DNA from: Leptodontidium sp. MPI-SDFR-AT-0119 | Lineage: Eukaryota > Ascomycota > Leotiomycetes > Helotiales > Leptodontidiaceae | Direction of reading: 5' to 3' | Length of the DNA: 64,000 nt | NCBI GenBank assembly: GCA_020726505.1 | Contig: JAHLEZ010000004.1 | Coordinates: 1,612,001 to 1,676,000, forward strand | Notes under the pieces: model-generated | What the model was told of the DNA's origin: nothing | What the model saw: only the letters and a program-made list of their open reading frames with translations | The model's database searches: none | Made by a program: the position numbers and the translations under genes | In this document: one piece after another, positions 34,339 through 46,599 of the stretch | Numbering within the stretch: position 1 is the stretch's first letter | Layout of the letters: every line of letters starts with the position of its first letter

Positions 34339-36288
34339 TCATGATATCAGTGTTGTTCCTTTGGTTCTTCCAATTTCCATTTTTGCCGTTCTTGCTCCGA
34401 ATTGGATCTAAAATGATCAGAAGAATTAACTTTCAGAAGAAGATGAACTCACGGCTCTCTTCTTCTCTATTGCAACAGAGTGCAATCTCAATTCATACGC
34501 AAGAAGGCGCAGAACTTTCTTTCCAGGTTCAATATCTAGATCTTGCTTCTCGACGCATGCTTCTAATCGAAATCCACACTTTTCCCAGATTGGACACTCG
34601 ACGGCCCACTTGACAAGGTTTTCGTCCAGATATGGAAATCGAGCCTCCCGGCCCCAGTGTGATATAACGCGGTCGTCACGGCCTAAGTTTCGTTTCCCTA
34701 GTCTATCGACATCGAGTTTTAGTTCGTCTAGGAGCCCAGTGAATCCTCTCCTGCTGAATGCCGTCGCGTGACGAGTGTACCCACCAAAAAGCTCGTCGGC
34801 TCCTAATCCAGATAGGAGGACGCGAGCTGGTGTAACATATGGGACCGGGGTAGCATCTAAGCTGGAAGATGCTGTTCCAACTCCCCGTGCAGCAAAATAC
34901 AGCGCATAAGCTATTGAGAGGTCCATCTCAGTATTGTGTGGGGAGATAAGACTAATGACATTTGCCTTGTGCGCAACAGTTTCCGAGTAGGGAACGTCGA
35001 CCTTGTTCTGTCAGCCATGAACTCTTTGTGAAGGCTCGCTAATGCTTACTGCAATAAATCGCCAGACTCGACCCGGACACACGGTCTGTAGTTCTCGAAA
35101 CGCCTTCCTCCCAGTCTCTCTATCTGGACAGATTTCAAATGGAGAGACATCGGTCGAAAGATCCTCGGGTGAAGTAGCTTTGGCCTCTTGCTCATCGACC
35201 TTCGGTCGTTTGCTTGAAGCTTTCCTTGGCTTTGCAGCGTTCTTCGCAGCTTGAACAACTCTCGGGTTCTCAAAAGCAACATTAATCAAGTCAATTTGCT
35301 GATCGGCTGGGAGAAGATCGTGCACCATGCGAGCCAGAACACTGCAATCAAGCCCTCCAGAGAAAAGAACTGCCACGCGAACATGGGAATTGTGATCATA
35401 AACTGGAGGCAATGGAATATTCTGAACTCTGAGGTTGAGAGACTCACTTAATTGGTGGCGAAGGTAACCGACAGAATCCGTTTGTCCGTTCAAGACATTA
35501 TTCTCGGTAGGAATGGACATGTTAAAAAGACCCAAAGACAATCCCTATAAGAAGTCAGCATCCAGTAGAGGAAATACACGAATGAATTGAAATTGGCAAT
35601 GAGAGCTGCTTACAGAAACATTGGCCTCTGACGCGGCCCATGGATGTTTGCAGACTGGTGCGATTGCTGTGATCGAATCCTCGGCCAAATCTTCGGAATT
35701 TGAACTGCTGCCACCATAAGAAAGCTGATAAATAGCATCGGCTTCAACTTCCTCCCAGGAGCCATTATCACCAGGGATACTGGACAGCTCAAGAACGCCA
35801 CGGTCAACATTATTCTTAAAAACAAGAGAACGTCGTCCAAGGCGATCCCGGCCGAAAAACATCTGATTGTGTGTCCTGTCCAGAAAAACAAAAGCGAAAG
35901 GGCCAGAAATGCTGTGCAAGACTTTGAGAATAGCACTGACAGCGTCTGCCGGAAGAGTTTGGGAAGAGCTTGCTTGGATGAGCAAATCGAATACAGCTTG
36001 GCCGTCATTACCTGTGACTAGATCTAGTCCAATCTTCCAAGCTTCGCCATTCCAGCAAAGCGCTGAACCACTTGACGCGTCTAGAAATGGCTGAGCCGTG
36101 ACATGACCGCCTCTCAAAGCCAATACTGTTGACATAAGCGTGATCCAATATGAGTTTCCATCTCGAACACCAATCCGAGCTTGTTGGTGGCCAGTGTGGT
36201 CTGGTCCTCTGTTGGAAAGCAAATGCTTTAAGTCCTCACTTGGGGCATGGAAGCCTGTCCTCGAGATGGCGGCGTGGATACCACACAT
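34339..36288 (-). CDS. Asparagine synthetase domain-containing protein (ASNSD1-like)
   Basis: Two-domain protein related to asparagine synthetase B but of the ASNSD1 type. It has 597 residues in four exons: 36288-35614, 35544-35050, 35007-34453 and 34407-34339. Donors are GTAAGC, GTAAGC and GTGAGT. The N-terminus MCGIHAAIS supplies Cys2, the nucleophile of class II glutamine amidotransferases, followed by NRGPDHTGHQ. The C-terminal half has the PP-loop LFSGGLDCSVLA (around residue 280) and GLGADELFGGYTRH (around 457), the expected ATP and aspartyl-adenylate contacts. The tail ends with FGARTAKME, the conserved final helix. Between the PP-loop and the second motif is an insertion of about 50 charged residues (KASSKRPKVDEQEAK). 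The biochemical role of ASNSD1 proteins is not settled, so asparagine synthesis is only inferred. It is divergent from VPS9. Confidence 0.92.
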
Positions 36289-36938
36289 GACCGTGATATG
36301 TTCGGGACTCCAAGGCTGCTACGAACTCATAGTCAGGAGTTTGGGCGGTAATGGTGTTGAAGTTGTTGTTCCTGTTGGCGACGAGATGAAAAGGACGTTG
36401 CGTTCGCTTGAATGATTTGATTTGGTTCTGGCTGGGAGCTTGGACAAAACTTACAGTAGCGCGATGCGGCCCGCAGCCAAACTATTAGAGTGTGTGTCTC
36501 TTGTATATCTATTCTTAGGCCGTCAAGAAATATTTACGTACATAATTAGTATTGAATTTTCATTTCTGCTTGTTCAGTATGTCAAGTAACCTCCTGTGTA
36601 TAATTGTCATTTGAGGATGAAGGCACAGTAATGGACAGTACCAGCTCACAAGCTCATGACCAGGATTCATTTCGCTTCAGGAAGCCGACGATCATCACTG
36701 CGACAAGGCGAACTGCAGCAGACATCCAAACTCCCAACATCACCCAGAACTCAGCATCAGAGATAGCCAGATGCTCCTCACAACCCAGATGATCGAACTC
36801 CCTACTTCCCAATAGCTCGAGTTCCTTCTATGTGTCTTTGCGCAGCAACGAGCCCAACATCTCTGTGCCCAGACAGAATATACCCCGCCAACATCTCGTA
36901 TCGCAGCCAGACGCCCTGAAGAAGGCGCCTGAGGGTGT
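36289..36938. promoter_or_regulatory. Divergent promoter region of ASNSD1-like and VPS9 genes
   Basis: 650 bases between the two starts. Open frames at 36604-36792 and 36832-37014 (plus) look partly protein-like (for example RSNEPNISVPRQNIP) and could belong to an upstream VPS9 exon. I found no donor/acceptor pair that joins them to the VPS9 frame in phase, so they are left out. Confidence 0.45.
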
Positions 36939-39603
36939 ATGTCTCCTCCCAGCCAGCCCGCAGAAGCCATCAGCAGTCCAGATGAGCTTTCAGAGAGGTC
37001 ACTATCGGGGGTGACAGGGGATCTCAAGGCTGACAAGGTCGGAGACGAGACTGGTCAACAACTAGAAACGGGCCAGGGCATTTCGAATGCCAGTGCCAAA
37101 GATGATCCCAGTGCAGCTTTGTCTGCTAAACCAGACCCAGCCGATGCCGATGAACGCGAGATAAGCTCTGCAGACGGTGAGACAAGTCGCCAGAAGGCCG
37201 ACGTGGAGGCAGGTGTGGTGGATGAAGAAGCTTCCCAAACCGTTGAGCAAGGGAAGCAGGAAGAAACGCCAGCTCTCTACGACCATATGGAATCTTCAAC
37301 AGCGACACTAAAGCCCGAATTCCCATCTGCAAATGTACCTACGATGCAGCATCTCTCCCCAGATGACAAGCCTTACCTCGACCCTACTCCAAAGACGCCA
37401 TATTCCTCCCAACCTCCTTCGCGCTCTACATCCAATGCTACCTCGATACCTCAGTTCTCCAGATCGGCGGAGGCGCCAGAGAGGTCTCCAACAAGATCTG
37501 ATGCTGGGTTCGACGAGAAAGCATCTGCAAGCGGGGATGAGAGGGAGCACAGTTCTAGGTCAGAAATACAGACAATAATGGACCAATTCAGTGAGGAAGG
37601 GCAAGGACCTGGCCATGAAGAAGTCATGTCGCCTAGATTGGAGTTTGCTGGGCCACTACTGGGCAGTCCTATTCAGCATCCCCCACGGAAATCTAGCCTC
37701 GAGCCGCTGAATGCAAGCTTCACAACTGCTGGACAGAGTCTGCAAGATTTACGGATCTCGTCTGGTTCTCCCGCCAGTCAAAAGATTAGGGATCCAACTG
37801 ATATCGGTCCAGCCGTTCCTCCAAAGCCAGGTTCGATTCGTAGTTTTGGGCCTTCGAGGGGAGGGGATGACCGATATCAACATGCGGACTCTCCTTTATC
37901 ACCTCCTCCGTTACATAGACCTCCACCGCCAGAGCCAGAGCCAGAACCAGATCTTCCATTTGACTTTCATCGATTTTTAGAACAGCTTAGACATCGAACA
38001 GCCGACCCCGTCGCTAAGTTCTTGCGATCATTCCTACAGGAATTTGGCAAGAAGCAGTGGATGGTTCATGAACAAGTCAAGATCATAGGCGACTTTCTCT
38101 CCTTTATCACAAACAAAATGGCTCAGTGTGAGGTTTGGCGAGAGGTTTCAGATGCAGAATTTGACAACGCTCGTGAGGGTATGGAGAAACTTGTCATGAA
38201 CAGGCTATACACGCAGACATTTTCACCAGCTATACCGCCACCACAACCAATCCCTGGCTCTAAGTCGAGGAGGAGGGGAGGCGAACGCTTGATGGGTCCT
38301 GGAAGAAAGGGTCAACATCAAGAAGATGTTGAGCGGGACGAGATCCTAGCTCAAAAGGTCAGTATCTATGGCTGGATTAAGGAAGAACATCTGGATATAC
38401 CAGCTGTGGGAGACAGTGGGAAACGGTTCTTGATCTTAGCTCAGCAAGGCAAGTCACACACGTCCGCTATGCAGGACCATTCACTTACTTTAGATCAGAG
38501 CTGCTCAAGATTAAGACGTACCGGGCACCAAGAGACAAGATTATCTGTGTACTGAACTGCTGCAAAGTTATATTTGGCAGGTTCCCCTCCCAGTTTATAC
38601 TATTTATTCAAACTAACTTTTCACAGGTCTTCTAAAACACTCCAAAGCAGATTCATCTGCTGACTCATTTATGCCTCTTTTGATCTATGTGGTGCTTCAA
38701 GCTAATCCCGAGCATATGGTATCCAACGTTCAGTATATTCTTCGATTCAGAAATCAAGACAAACTCGCTGGAGAAGCAGGGTACTATTTGTCATCACTGG
38801 TCAGCCCTCACGTTCTTTGTAAATATGTAATTCATACTAAACTCGTGTAGTTGGGTGCTGTCCAATTCATCGAGAACCTAGATCGAACAACCTTGACCAT
38901 CTCAGACGAGGAATTCGAGAAAAATGTGGAAGCTGCTGTTTTCGCAATTGCCGAAAAACACCAGCAAGAGGAGGTCGTACAAACCCCAGCGCCAACTCAG
39001 TTATCCGAGAAGTCAACACTGAGCCGACCAGAGGTGACGCCTCGGCACTCCATGGAAGGCGAGTCATCAAACCCGCGGAAATCCACTTCTTCAAATGAGT
39101 ACGACAGTGGTGATGGTGGACTAGATGAGAAAGCTGCAATGAGTGGTCTGTTGAGAACAATCCAGCGGCCTCTATCTTCCATCGGCCGCATATTTTCTGA
39201 AGAACCAGGACCATCTCAAACAGGGCCTGCACGAACACCGTTACCCGGCAACACTCCTCGCATGACCCCTTCTCCACGAGTCAGCTCCGATGTTCCCCAG
39301 GGCATACCACGAGTTCCAACTACTGGAGACCCTCACCGAAGCCGAATGACTGCTGAAGATGCTGCTGCGAGACAAGCCAGTGCTGAGGCTGCAGAGGCCC
39401 ATCGCATACAACGCGCTGAACACGCTAATGTTGTCGAGACATTGGCAGGAATGTTTCCAGATTTGGATAGGGAGATCATCAGCGACGTCGTTACCCAGAA
39501 AGATGGAAGGTATATTCTCTTCTACATACCCTCATCTCTCCCGAATGCTGACAATTCTAGGGTTGGCCTCGCGGTCGATGCATGTCTAGCACTGAGCTCT
39601 TAA
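36939..39603 (+). CDS. VPS9: Vps9-type Rab5 guanine-nucleotide exchange factor
   Basis: Activates Rab5/Vps21 on endosomes in vacuolar protein sorting. It has 820 residues in five exons: 36939-38448, 38499-38576, 38627-38799, 38851-39509 and 39561-39603. The N-terminal 340 residues are disordered and acidic. The helical bundle starts at LPFDFHRFLEQLRHR (about 340). The VPS9 domain starts near DEILAQKVSIYGWI (about 466) and includes YRAPRDKIICVLNCCKVI and SFMPLLIYVVLQANP. A C-terminal ubiquitin-binding CUE domain (VETLAGMFPDLDREII to ACLALSS, about 775-820) completes the classic Vps9 layout. The first two introns appear to use GC donors (GCAAGT and GCAGGT), the only choices that keep both phase and conserved residues. 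The start is uncertain: 36939 is the first ATG after an in-frame stop, but upstream exons are possible. Confidence 0.9.
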
Positions 39604-40528
39604 ACTCGGCTCCGCTGCGAGAGGGCAGGATGGCAAGCATCTTAGTACCACAGCACTAAGCGAAAGGTATCTGGCATGTTGATTTTTGAGCGTAGCATTG
39701 GCGTTTCTGATATCCCATAGCGTTGACGTGTGAGTGTTGTGTTGGTAAGGGAGGGGGGATACAATAATCCGGGAGACGACGACGTACGTACGCATGCATG
39801 CATGCACCTAGAAGAATTTTTTGACATCAGACAAGAAAAGAGGTAATTAGCATAACTATAGCAGTCATAATATCAAGAGTGGCAGGCCTTTGAAGAATCA
39901 AAATCAGAACCAGAACGAGAATGCAGTTAGTTGTAAACTTGTAGTCAATTAACTTCCATTTCAGACCAGACAGTTCTTGAGAAAAGGTCGGTAAGTAGTT
40001 TCTAGTACAGTCAAGCAGCAGATACCTTTTCCTGAAAAGCCATCTTCCCCAACGTCTCAAACCTCAAACCTCCAAGTGAAATTGTGGCGATGTAGTACAA
40101 TGAGAAGAGTAGAAGCCAGACTTGTTCATTGGTGAGATAGTGGTAGTTATACCCATGCACAAAGCTGTGATTACGTTTGGTGTCAGCTGTCATACTTGCA
40201 TATCATCGTGGTCCAGGGATACTGTAATGGCAATCGCTATAGGTAGGATTTAAAGCTTCATGTAGATAAGAAGTGCAGAACATCCAACATCACCTTTGTA
40301 TAACTGGTCCATATCATCCACGCCATGCATTCACAGTCAAGGGACGATATGGCAAAAGACAGGGGGGTTCTGCAGCGACGATCATGCAAATGCAGATGCA
40401 AGTACAAGGTGCGGTGGTGCATGCAGAGATTAAACTACTTTGCGGCTCAGAATGCATTGATTGATTGGCTACCCGACAACTACAGTAAACCTAACCAAAC
40501 CCTATCCAAGAGAGCAAGAAGCTCTCTC
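39604..40528. other. Intergenic region between convergent genes
   Basis: 925 bases with the 3' ends of VPS9 and the 772-residue protein gene. Contains a short CATG/GTAC repeat (39784-39806). Small open frames (for example 39827-40060 minus, hydrophobic) have no recognisable domain. No gene supported. Confidence 0.5.
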
Positions 40529-43040
40529 TCACTCAACTTCCTCCTCGACCTGCTCAAACTCCTCCACATCATCAACCTTCAACTCAGCCATCGAGTCCTC
40601 GACACCACCACCGACCTTAGTCTTGCCTTTCGAAGAACTCGACTTGGTGCTCTTCTTCTTCTTGCGAGCGCCGCCCGCTTCGGCGCCTAGAGGAGCTTCT
40701 CTAATCCAGCGAACGATGGCTTGAGCGCGGTCGGTACTGATGGGATATTCCTTGCCATCTTCCTGAGCCCATCGTTTGGGGAGCTCTCTGCCTTCGGCTT
40801 TGCGGGCTTCTTCTTCCTGTCGGCGCTGTCTGGCGGCAACTGCGGCGTGGAAGCTCGCTTCGTCGTGGACTCTGTCGTCTTCTAGAGCTTCCATGATGGC
40901 TTGCTGCTTGAGACGTTCTTTCTTCTCGGCTGGCGTCTCCTTTTGTTGGTTTTGAGGAGCTTGGCCTGGGAGGGGAGCTGGTGCGCAGAGTGATTCCCAT
41001 GATTGCTGGAGCTGGATCCAGTTATCGCCTCGGCGGACTACCTCTATCCAATCGGCACGGCTAGGAGAGCGAGCAGCTTGGAAGATAGGGTAGCCGTCAC
41101 AGACTCGAGCAAGTCGAGCTACCATGTGAGCGTGACGCTGGAGCTCACGAGCTGAGGTTTGGACTAAACAGTGGCAAAGGAGCAAAGAATGAAGAGCATC
41201 CGTTAGAAGTGGGTGGTAGGTCAATGCCTCATGGCAGTCAGTCTGAGCAAGAATCGCTTTAGCAGCTTCATTTTGAGTGGCTTGCAACTGTTGCTTGGTA
41301 GTAAGAGCTGTAGCTGTCTCTGGGTATGGTGGAAGATCTGCTGGAGGTGTTGCTGAGAACAACGCCGAGATTTGATGCACGACAGGTGGAGGTAGTGTTG
41401 GATATTCAGACCGGTGAGGGCTGGCTTGTTGTCGATTGCGGTTGCTGTGTCCGTTGTGAGGCACAAGGGCATCGGATAGCTGACCATTGCTCAAGGATGA
41501 GTTGCTCTCCAAATCAAGTCTACTATGGTTTTGAGGCTTAGGGATCTTGAAGCCATTCGTATCTTGGTTTACCTTGCGAATAAACTCCTCTGTGATCTCA
41601 GCTGGAAGACCTGGAGTGTAATCGAAATGTGACAGATACGAGACGTAATCCCTTAGAGCTCTCTTGGCATTAGTCTTGACAATTTTTCGGGCGTCAAGTC
41701 GCCTCCGATGTGCTTCTTTCTCTGCCGGAGTCATCTCAGGTGCCTCTGTTGGTTTGGCATCGCCAGTAACTTGACTAGCTTTGACCCCATTGGTACCATT
41801 CCGGGACGGTCTCGGTGGAAGTGCTTCGCTGACGTGCTGGCATGCAATAGTCAGATACACACCAGCCCGGTGGAACAATAATTGAGTCTCAAGACTACTT
41901 GGATGATCTTCCTCATCTAGCTTGATCTCCTCCTTCCATCTGCTATTTCGCTGTGCCTCAGCTGCCGCTTCACTGGCGAGCTGGAGCTGCTGACGTCCGG
42001 CTTTATGTTGATTCTGGTAGTATCTACATACTTGTAAAGCTGCCGTGAGATCTTGTGCTGCTCCTACAAAATCATCCTTGAAGATCTTGGTAACCGCTCG
42101 AGTTCTCAAGATTTCAGGCTCATTGGGCCTTTCCGCAATGACTTGGTCAAGCGGCTCAAGACTTGTACATTCAGCAAGTTGCCGTGAGGGTATCTTCTCA
42201 TGGAAGAAATGGACGTATTTCGCATCTGCATCCAGTGGGTTTCTCTGCAGAACGAGATGTGCCACATCTTCTAGTGTTGACGCAGACTGCATGGTAGCAA
42301 CACTACATGCAATCTCGTCGAGGTGATATGCTTTTGATAGCTTCTGCGTAGCCTGCTCCCTCATTCGGTGTTTCCGTTCCCTACTCAATTTCGCATTCCC
42401 TCCTCCGCCACCAAGTCCCAGTCCCAGCGCAGCGCCGCCGTTACCCAGCAATCCATTACCAGCATTCAGAGAATTTGTGAGGGATGACGAGGTGACTCCA
42501 CTCGCGGCTCGCACAGCAAGATTGGTAGCATCGTCGACTAACTGTCGGATCTTGAGGAGGTCGAAGAAGACCGCGGGGTCGATAGGACGAGGACGGGGGA
42601 GGTTGTAGTTATTGTTCGCAAGACTCTCGAGGACCTCGGGGGGCAATTGAAGCCATGGTCCATGGAAGGAGGAGATGTAACGCCAATGCCTAATACTAGA
42701 TTAGTAGCTGGAGTGTAAGATTTGGCAAGCGCATCCGCAAGGTTGGAGATGGCGCATATATTGCATTATAAGAATTTGGTATAAATGACCACAACAAGAA
42801 ATCGAGCGTAAGTCCAGCCATGTGGCAGAGAGCCAGATAGAGTCCTCAGGGTATATTTCTTTCATGCAGATCAAAGACGTACTTGTTGCGACAGATTATC
42901 AGAGCGGATGTTGAGGGCTGCGATGCCTTTGCGGGCTTGGGTGTTGAGGTCGAGGATGTGGATGTTGCTGCAGGTGGTGGAGGAATTGAGGCTTCTGCAG
43001 AGTCGCCACCTGCCTGGCTTTTGTTCTTCTTCTTTGCCAT
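40529..43040 (-). CDS. Conserved fungal protein of unknown function, 772 residues
   Basis: I do not recognise a named domain. There are two exons, 43040-42883 and 42689-40529, with donor GTACGT and acceptor ATTAG; the junction reads CRNK-HWRYISSFHGPWLQLPPEV. The N-terminus is Lys-rich then Pro/Ser/Thr-rich. Residues about 75-120 contain PRPIDPAVFFDLLKIRQLVDDATNLAVRA, followed by a Gly-rich loop. The central part is helical and Ala-rich with LRTRAVTKIFKDDFVGAAQDLTAAL, which looks like a TPR-type helix pair. A later helical block reads LTYHPLLTDALHSLLLCHCL, and the C-terminus is charged with a Lys/Ser run. No signal peptide or membrane helix is seen, so it is probably cytosolic or nuclear. Its well-defined composition and clean splice join indicate a real gene, probably conserved in Pezizomycotina, but function cannot be stated. 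Confidence 0.8.
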
Positions 43041-43847
43041 TCTAGTTGTGGGTATATTTGTTGAAAAAATAATTGTATTTTATGGCAAATAGCAATCCAT
43101 TGTCGCTGTATTGGGATGTTTTTGATCCGAGACAGAGGTTCGAGGGCTAAAAATTGGGAAGTGGTCGCGTCGGCAGGGTCCAGTTTATTCCGTGGTGAAT
43201 AAGACTAGGATAAGGGGAAGGGAGGGGAAAGAGCAGATGCAAAGGTTGATTCAACACATGGTACTTTTGGAGTCGTAATTATTCGCTGTTTCGTCTTCCA
43301 GCTGAAGTAGAGTCCATTGTTTTTAAGTTATTCTAATTCGGTCAGGAATTGTTGTTCTGGGACCATCACAAGCAAGACAAGGAGGTTAGTTGATGTCCAT
43401 AACAGTACTTATTGAACAACAGGATACTGTCAATGTTCAGACCAATGGCCGAATATTCTCATCTACTAGCTCAATTCAAACCCCTTCAGCGAGCTTGAGT
43501 TCATGAAAGGCCGTGTAATGCATTTCGACATAAAACTGATGTCGAACATCTGATGCAGCCCTTTGGACAGGTTTCTCAACTCCAAGATTTATAGCTTCGC
43601 AGCGACGCCTGTATCTTCGCCTTTGAACTCCTACGCTGCTGAGTCTCATCCATGACATGCTCCCAAGAAAATCTCTGTGACATGAAAAAAGTACAAATCG
43701 TATCAGCGCAAAGATCTCTTTTTCGCCTAATCGATGTCCCCTACGCCGCCTGAGAAGTCCGACCAGTGGGTGAGTACCTTCGCGTTACTCTTGAGGCCAC
43801 ACCAACCTAATGGTCCAGAAGGTTAAACCGGATCTCGGCGTTTGTTT
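43041..43847. other. Intergenic region
   Basis: About 800 bases with the promoter of the 772-residue protein gene and the 3' end of the first Zn2Cys6 gene. A minus-strand open frame at 43476-43658 has no recognisable content. No gene supported. Confidence 0.5.
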
Positions 43848-46599
43848 TCAGATCTTTATGGAATTTTCGTACCCTGCCATGAATTGGTCAATCTCGGCTA
43901 ACCCCTCCGTCTCGAGACTTTCCATCAATTCAATTTGTTGTTGCTGACTGAGACTTCCATGCCTCATCTCGGTATCGTAACTCTGGTCTCCAAACATGTG
44001 AGATCCAAAGTTGTAGTGGGTAGACTGCATGAGGTAAGCAGGGTCGGCGATAGCTGGTTGTTGCATTTGCGGCAGCGGTGGTGCTGGCATTTGTTGTTGT
44101 TGACCAGCTGCCACTGGATTCCAGGCATTAGGAAGACCATGAGGTTGCGTGAAATCGGGAGGGAAGTAGCTGAATCGACGATCCGTTTGCATGCTTGACG
44201 GGCTAGCAAAAATCGAGCCTGACCTGAAAGAAGGCTGTGGAGGAGGGAAACTGTGTCCGTAGTCAAGATTGTTGATGGGTTCTGGCATTTGGTCGAACAC
44301 ATAGCCAAATTGGGGAGGTGGCGAGTGGAACTGCTTCTGGGAGTATGCGAACGAGCTCGTAGTAGCGCTGGAGTGTTCCGAGGCTGATGGGGAGTTGGCG
44401 TCTGTGAGCGAGGATGGAGATGTCGCTGATAGAGAAGATGGTGCATGCAGGGAATCGTTTGTATCATAGCTCTTCAGACATGCCTTTGCCAGCTTTGAGT
44501 ACAGCTGAGAGGCAGCTCCAGTTCCTGGCCAGCGCTCTCTGCACTTGAGGATAATGTCCAGAGCAATGTCAATGTTTTCTTCCAGTTCCTCCTTGCCATG
44601 TAGAGCGCGAACCTCTGGATACGATATCGACCAGAGAATTGTATTCACTGCCTGGAAAAGGGTCAAGACAAATATCCAGGTAATGTCAACCATCGAAGTT
44701 TCCATTTGTTTGCTGAGACTTTTGATGTTGGTTGAAGCAGCATCATAGCACATGATGGCGGAGCGGACGGAAGGGTTTGGAACCTGGGGAGAGGGGCGAA
44801 GGAGTGTCACGATCATAGTTCTGTGCCTGCCAATGAACCTGTACACCACTGTATCAATATAAATTACAACACTGGGGACGATAGTACCTACCAAGGTTTG
44901 CTCCAAGGCGGGCTAGTGGGGCAATCGTCGACCCAATCTTTCAGCTTTTGTTCCATTTGTGTATACCAAGGATGGTCCTCGCTCCTAGGCTCGGGACGTT
45001 TCTTTTGATAGAGCACTCGCCGGATTTCAGCTTGGAGAAGCCTCATGCGAAGGAAGTGTATAGCAACGGTCTTCTTTTCAGAAACGGGTCCAGGAAGTAT
45101 ACCATCAGCAGTAATATACTCATCGTCAATTGGTTCAAAGAATCCCACATCAACATGGTCTTGGCCAGTGGCAAAAGCATTCGGGCGTCCCATGCTATGT
45201 GCAAGACCAAATTCCATTGAAAGGATTATCCAGGAGAGGCGACGTCGCATATCCATTTGAATTGGATTAACCAATCCCAGAGATACTCCTTGAGTAATGG
45301 TTTTCTCCTCAGTTAATCCGAGCTGCTGGCAAAGCCTAGTTGCCAAACCTACAATGTAATAGATAGCGGTCCGAGTGGGGGTCAGTAGCGAGTAGAGAGC
45401 CACCAGCACCAAACACTGGAGTGTTTTGATGTCCTTTGGGCGAATCACTTCTTCCATGTATGCCATTGCGGCCAAGTAATAACTGTCGGCCAAACCAGCA
45501 TATTGCGGATCCAACTTCTGCATAGCTATTGCAAGCACCATCCGGACAACGAAGTTCTTGTATGGATCGGTATTTCCATCGTAAACTTCTTGCATATCCT
45601 TTTGCAAGGTCGGCTCATGCAGGGTGGGCATCAAGTATTGCGCTACAACAAGTAAGACCTCCACTCGCCACGACTGTTTACAATGGAGATATTTTGCCAC
45701 AGACTGCACTAACCTTTTTGATTGAATACCTCCAACAGCTTGTCTGTAACTAGACGACTGGGCAATGTTAGTGCCGGGACAGCACTGATCATGGGGTACG
45801 ATTTCTTTCGTCCAGTCGATGCTTCTGGCGAAGGCATTGGACTTCGCCTGTGTCGGACCTCAGGCACCAATTCACGGATACTCCTCGAATCCGTGTACTT
45901 TTTTGCCTCCTCCATAACGAGCCTTGTCATCGCAATGCCACTCGAAGGCCCCAGAAATCGTGGCGTCTCATCGTCTTCATCCAACCGGACAAGCCCCCCT
46001 GGCCGTACAATGTCTTCCGTATTCTGCGGGAACCCTTCCTCCTCCGTATATTGGCTAAGCTCGTTTTCCAGAGCCCTTACTTTGTCCTGCAGCCGGATCA
46101 CATATGTCCTAGAGATCTTTTTTCCCTTGGTTGTGTCGAAGTACTCGCAAATTGCGCCGGCCCGTTCGCAAGGCAGACATCGTGGCAAGTTTGGATCGCA
46201 TCTCGTTTTCCTCTACGTTGACTTAGTGACTTGACGTTCTATCACACGAGTAGAGAAGGATTGGCTACGCACCTGGCGACATCGACAGCATGCCGTTAAA
46301 GTGTGTGCGATTCGCGGAGAATGGTCGTCGCTTTCGTGGCTGCTCTCCCTGGCACGAATCGTCTTTGCCTCTCTTGCTTTGTTGACAGTGCTCTGGGCCT
46401 GCCGGAAAAGATCTGCGGCGTCCATCGGCACTGTTATACCTCTCTGGGCGAACTGGAATGTGAGCTTGGTATGGCGCTTGAGCTCTTGAACATCATCATC
46501 AAGAGGACTTGACTTGCTTGTTGCGCTAGCTAGCCTTCTTTCCTTCCCTGTCTCAGATCCGACCCTCAATCCTTTCTTTCTACCAGGCCAGAGCCGCAA
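43848..46599 (-). CDS. Zn2Cys6 transcription factor with fungal_trans domain (1)
   Basis: Predicted nuclear DNA-binding regulator of 855 residues in four exons: 46599-46273, 46212-45714, 45642-44892 and 44838-43848. Donors are GTGCGT, GTTAGT and GTAGGT. The binuclear zinc cluster has spacing C-x2-C-x6-C-x6-C-x2-C-x6-C (CCRCRQRKTRC, then RCLPCERAGAIC) and is split by intron 1 right after CRCRQ. It is followed by a linker and coiled coil (YVIRLQDKVRALENELSQY). The fungal-specific regulatory domain in exons 3-4 includes LATRLCQQLGLTEE and RRRLSWIILSMEFGLAHSMGRP. The C-terminus is Gln/Pro/Ser-rich and probably an activation region. The zinc cluster sits unusually far in (about residue 104) because of a basic 100-residue N-terminal extension; an in-frame Met at 46425 is an alternative start. 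Target genes are unknown. Confidence 0.92.

Noticed and set aside
36604..37014. Upstream coding exons of VPS9
   Set aside because: The two open frames look partly protein-like, but no donor/acceptor pair joins them in phase to the VPS9 frame; kept only as a possibility.
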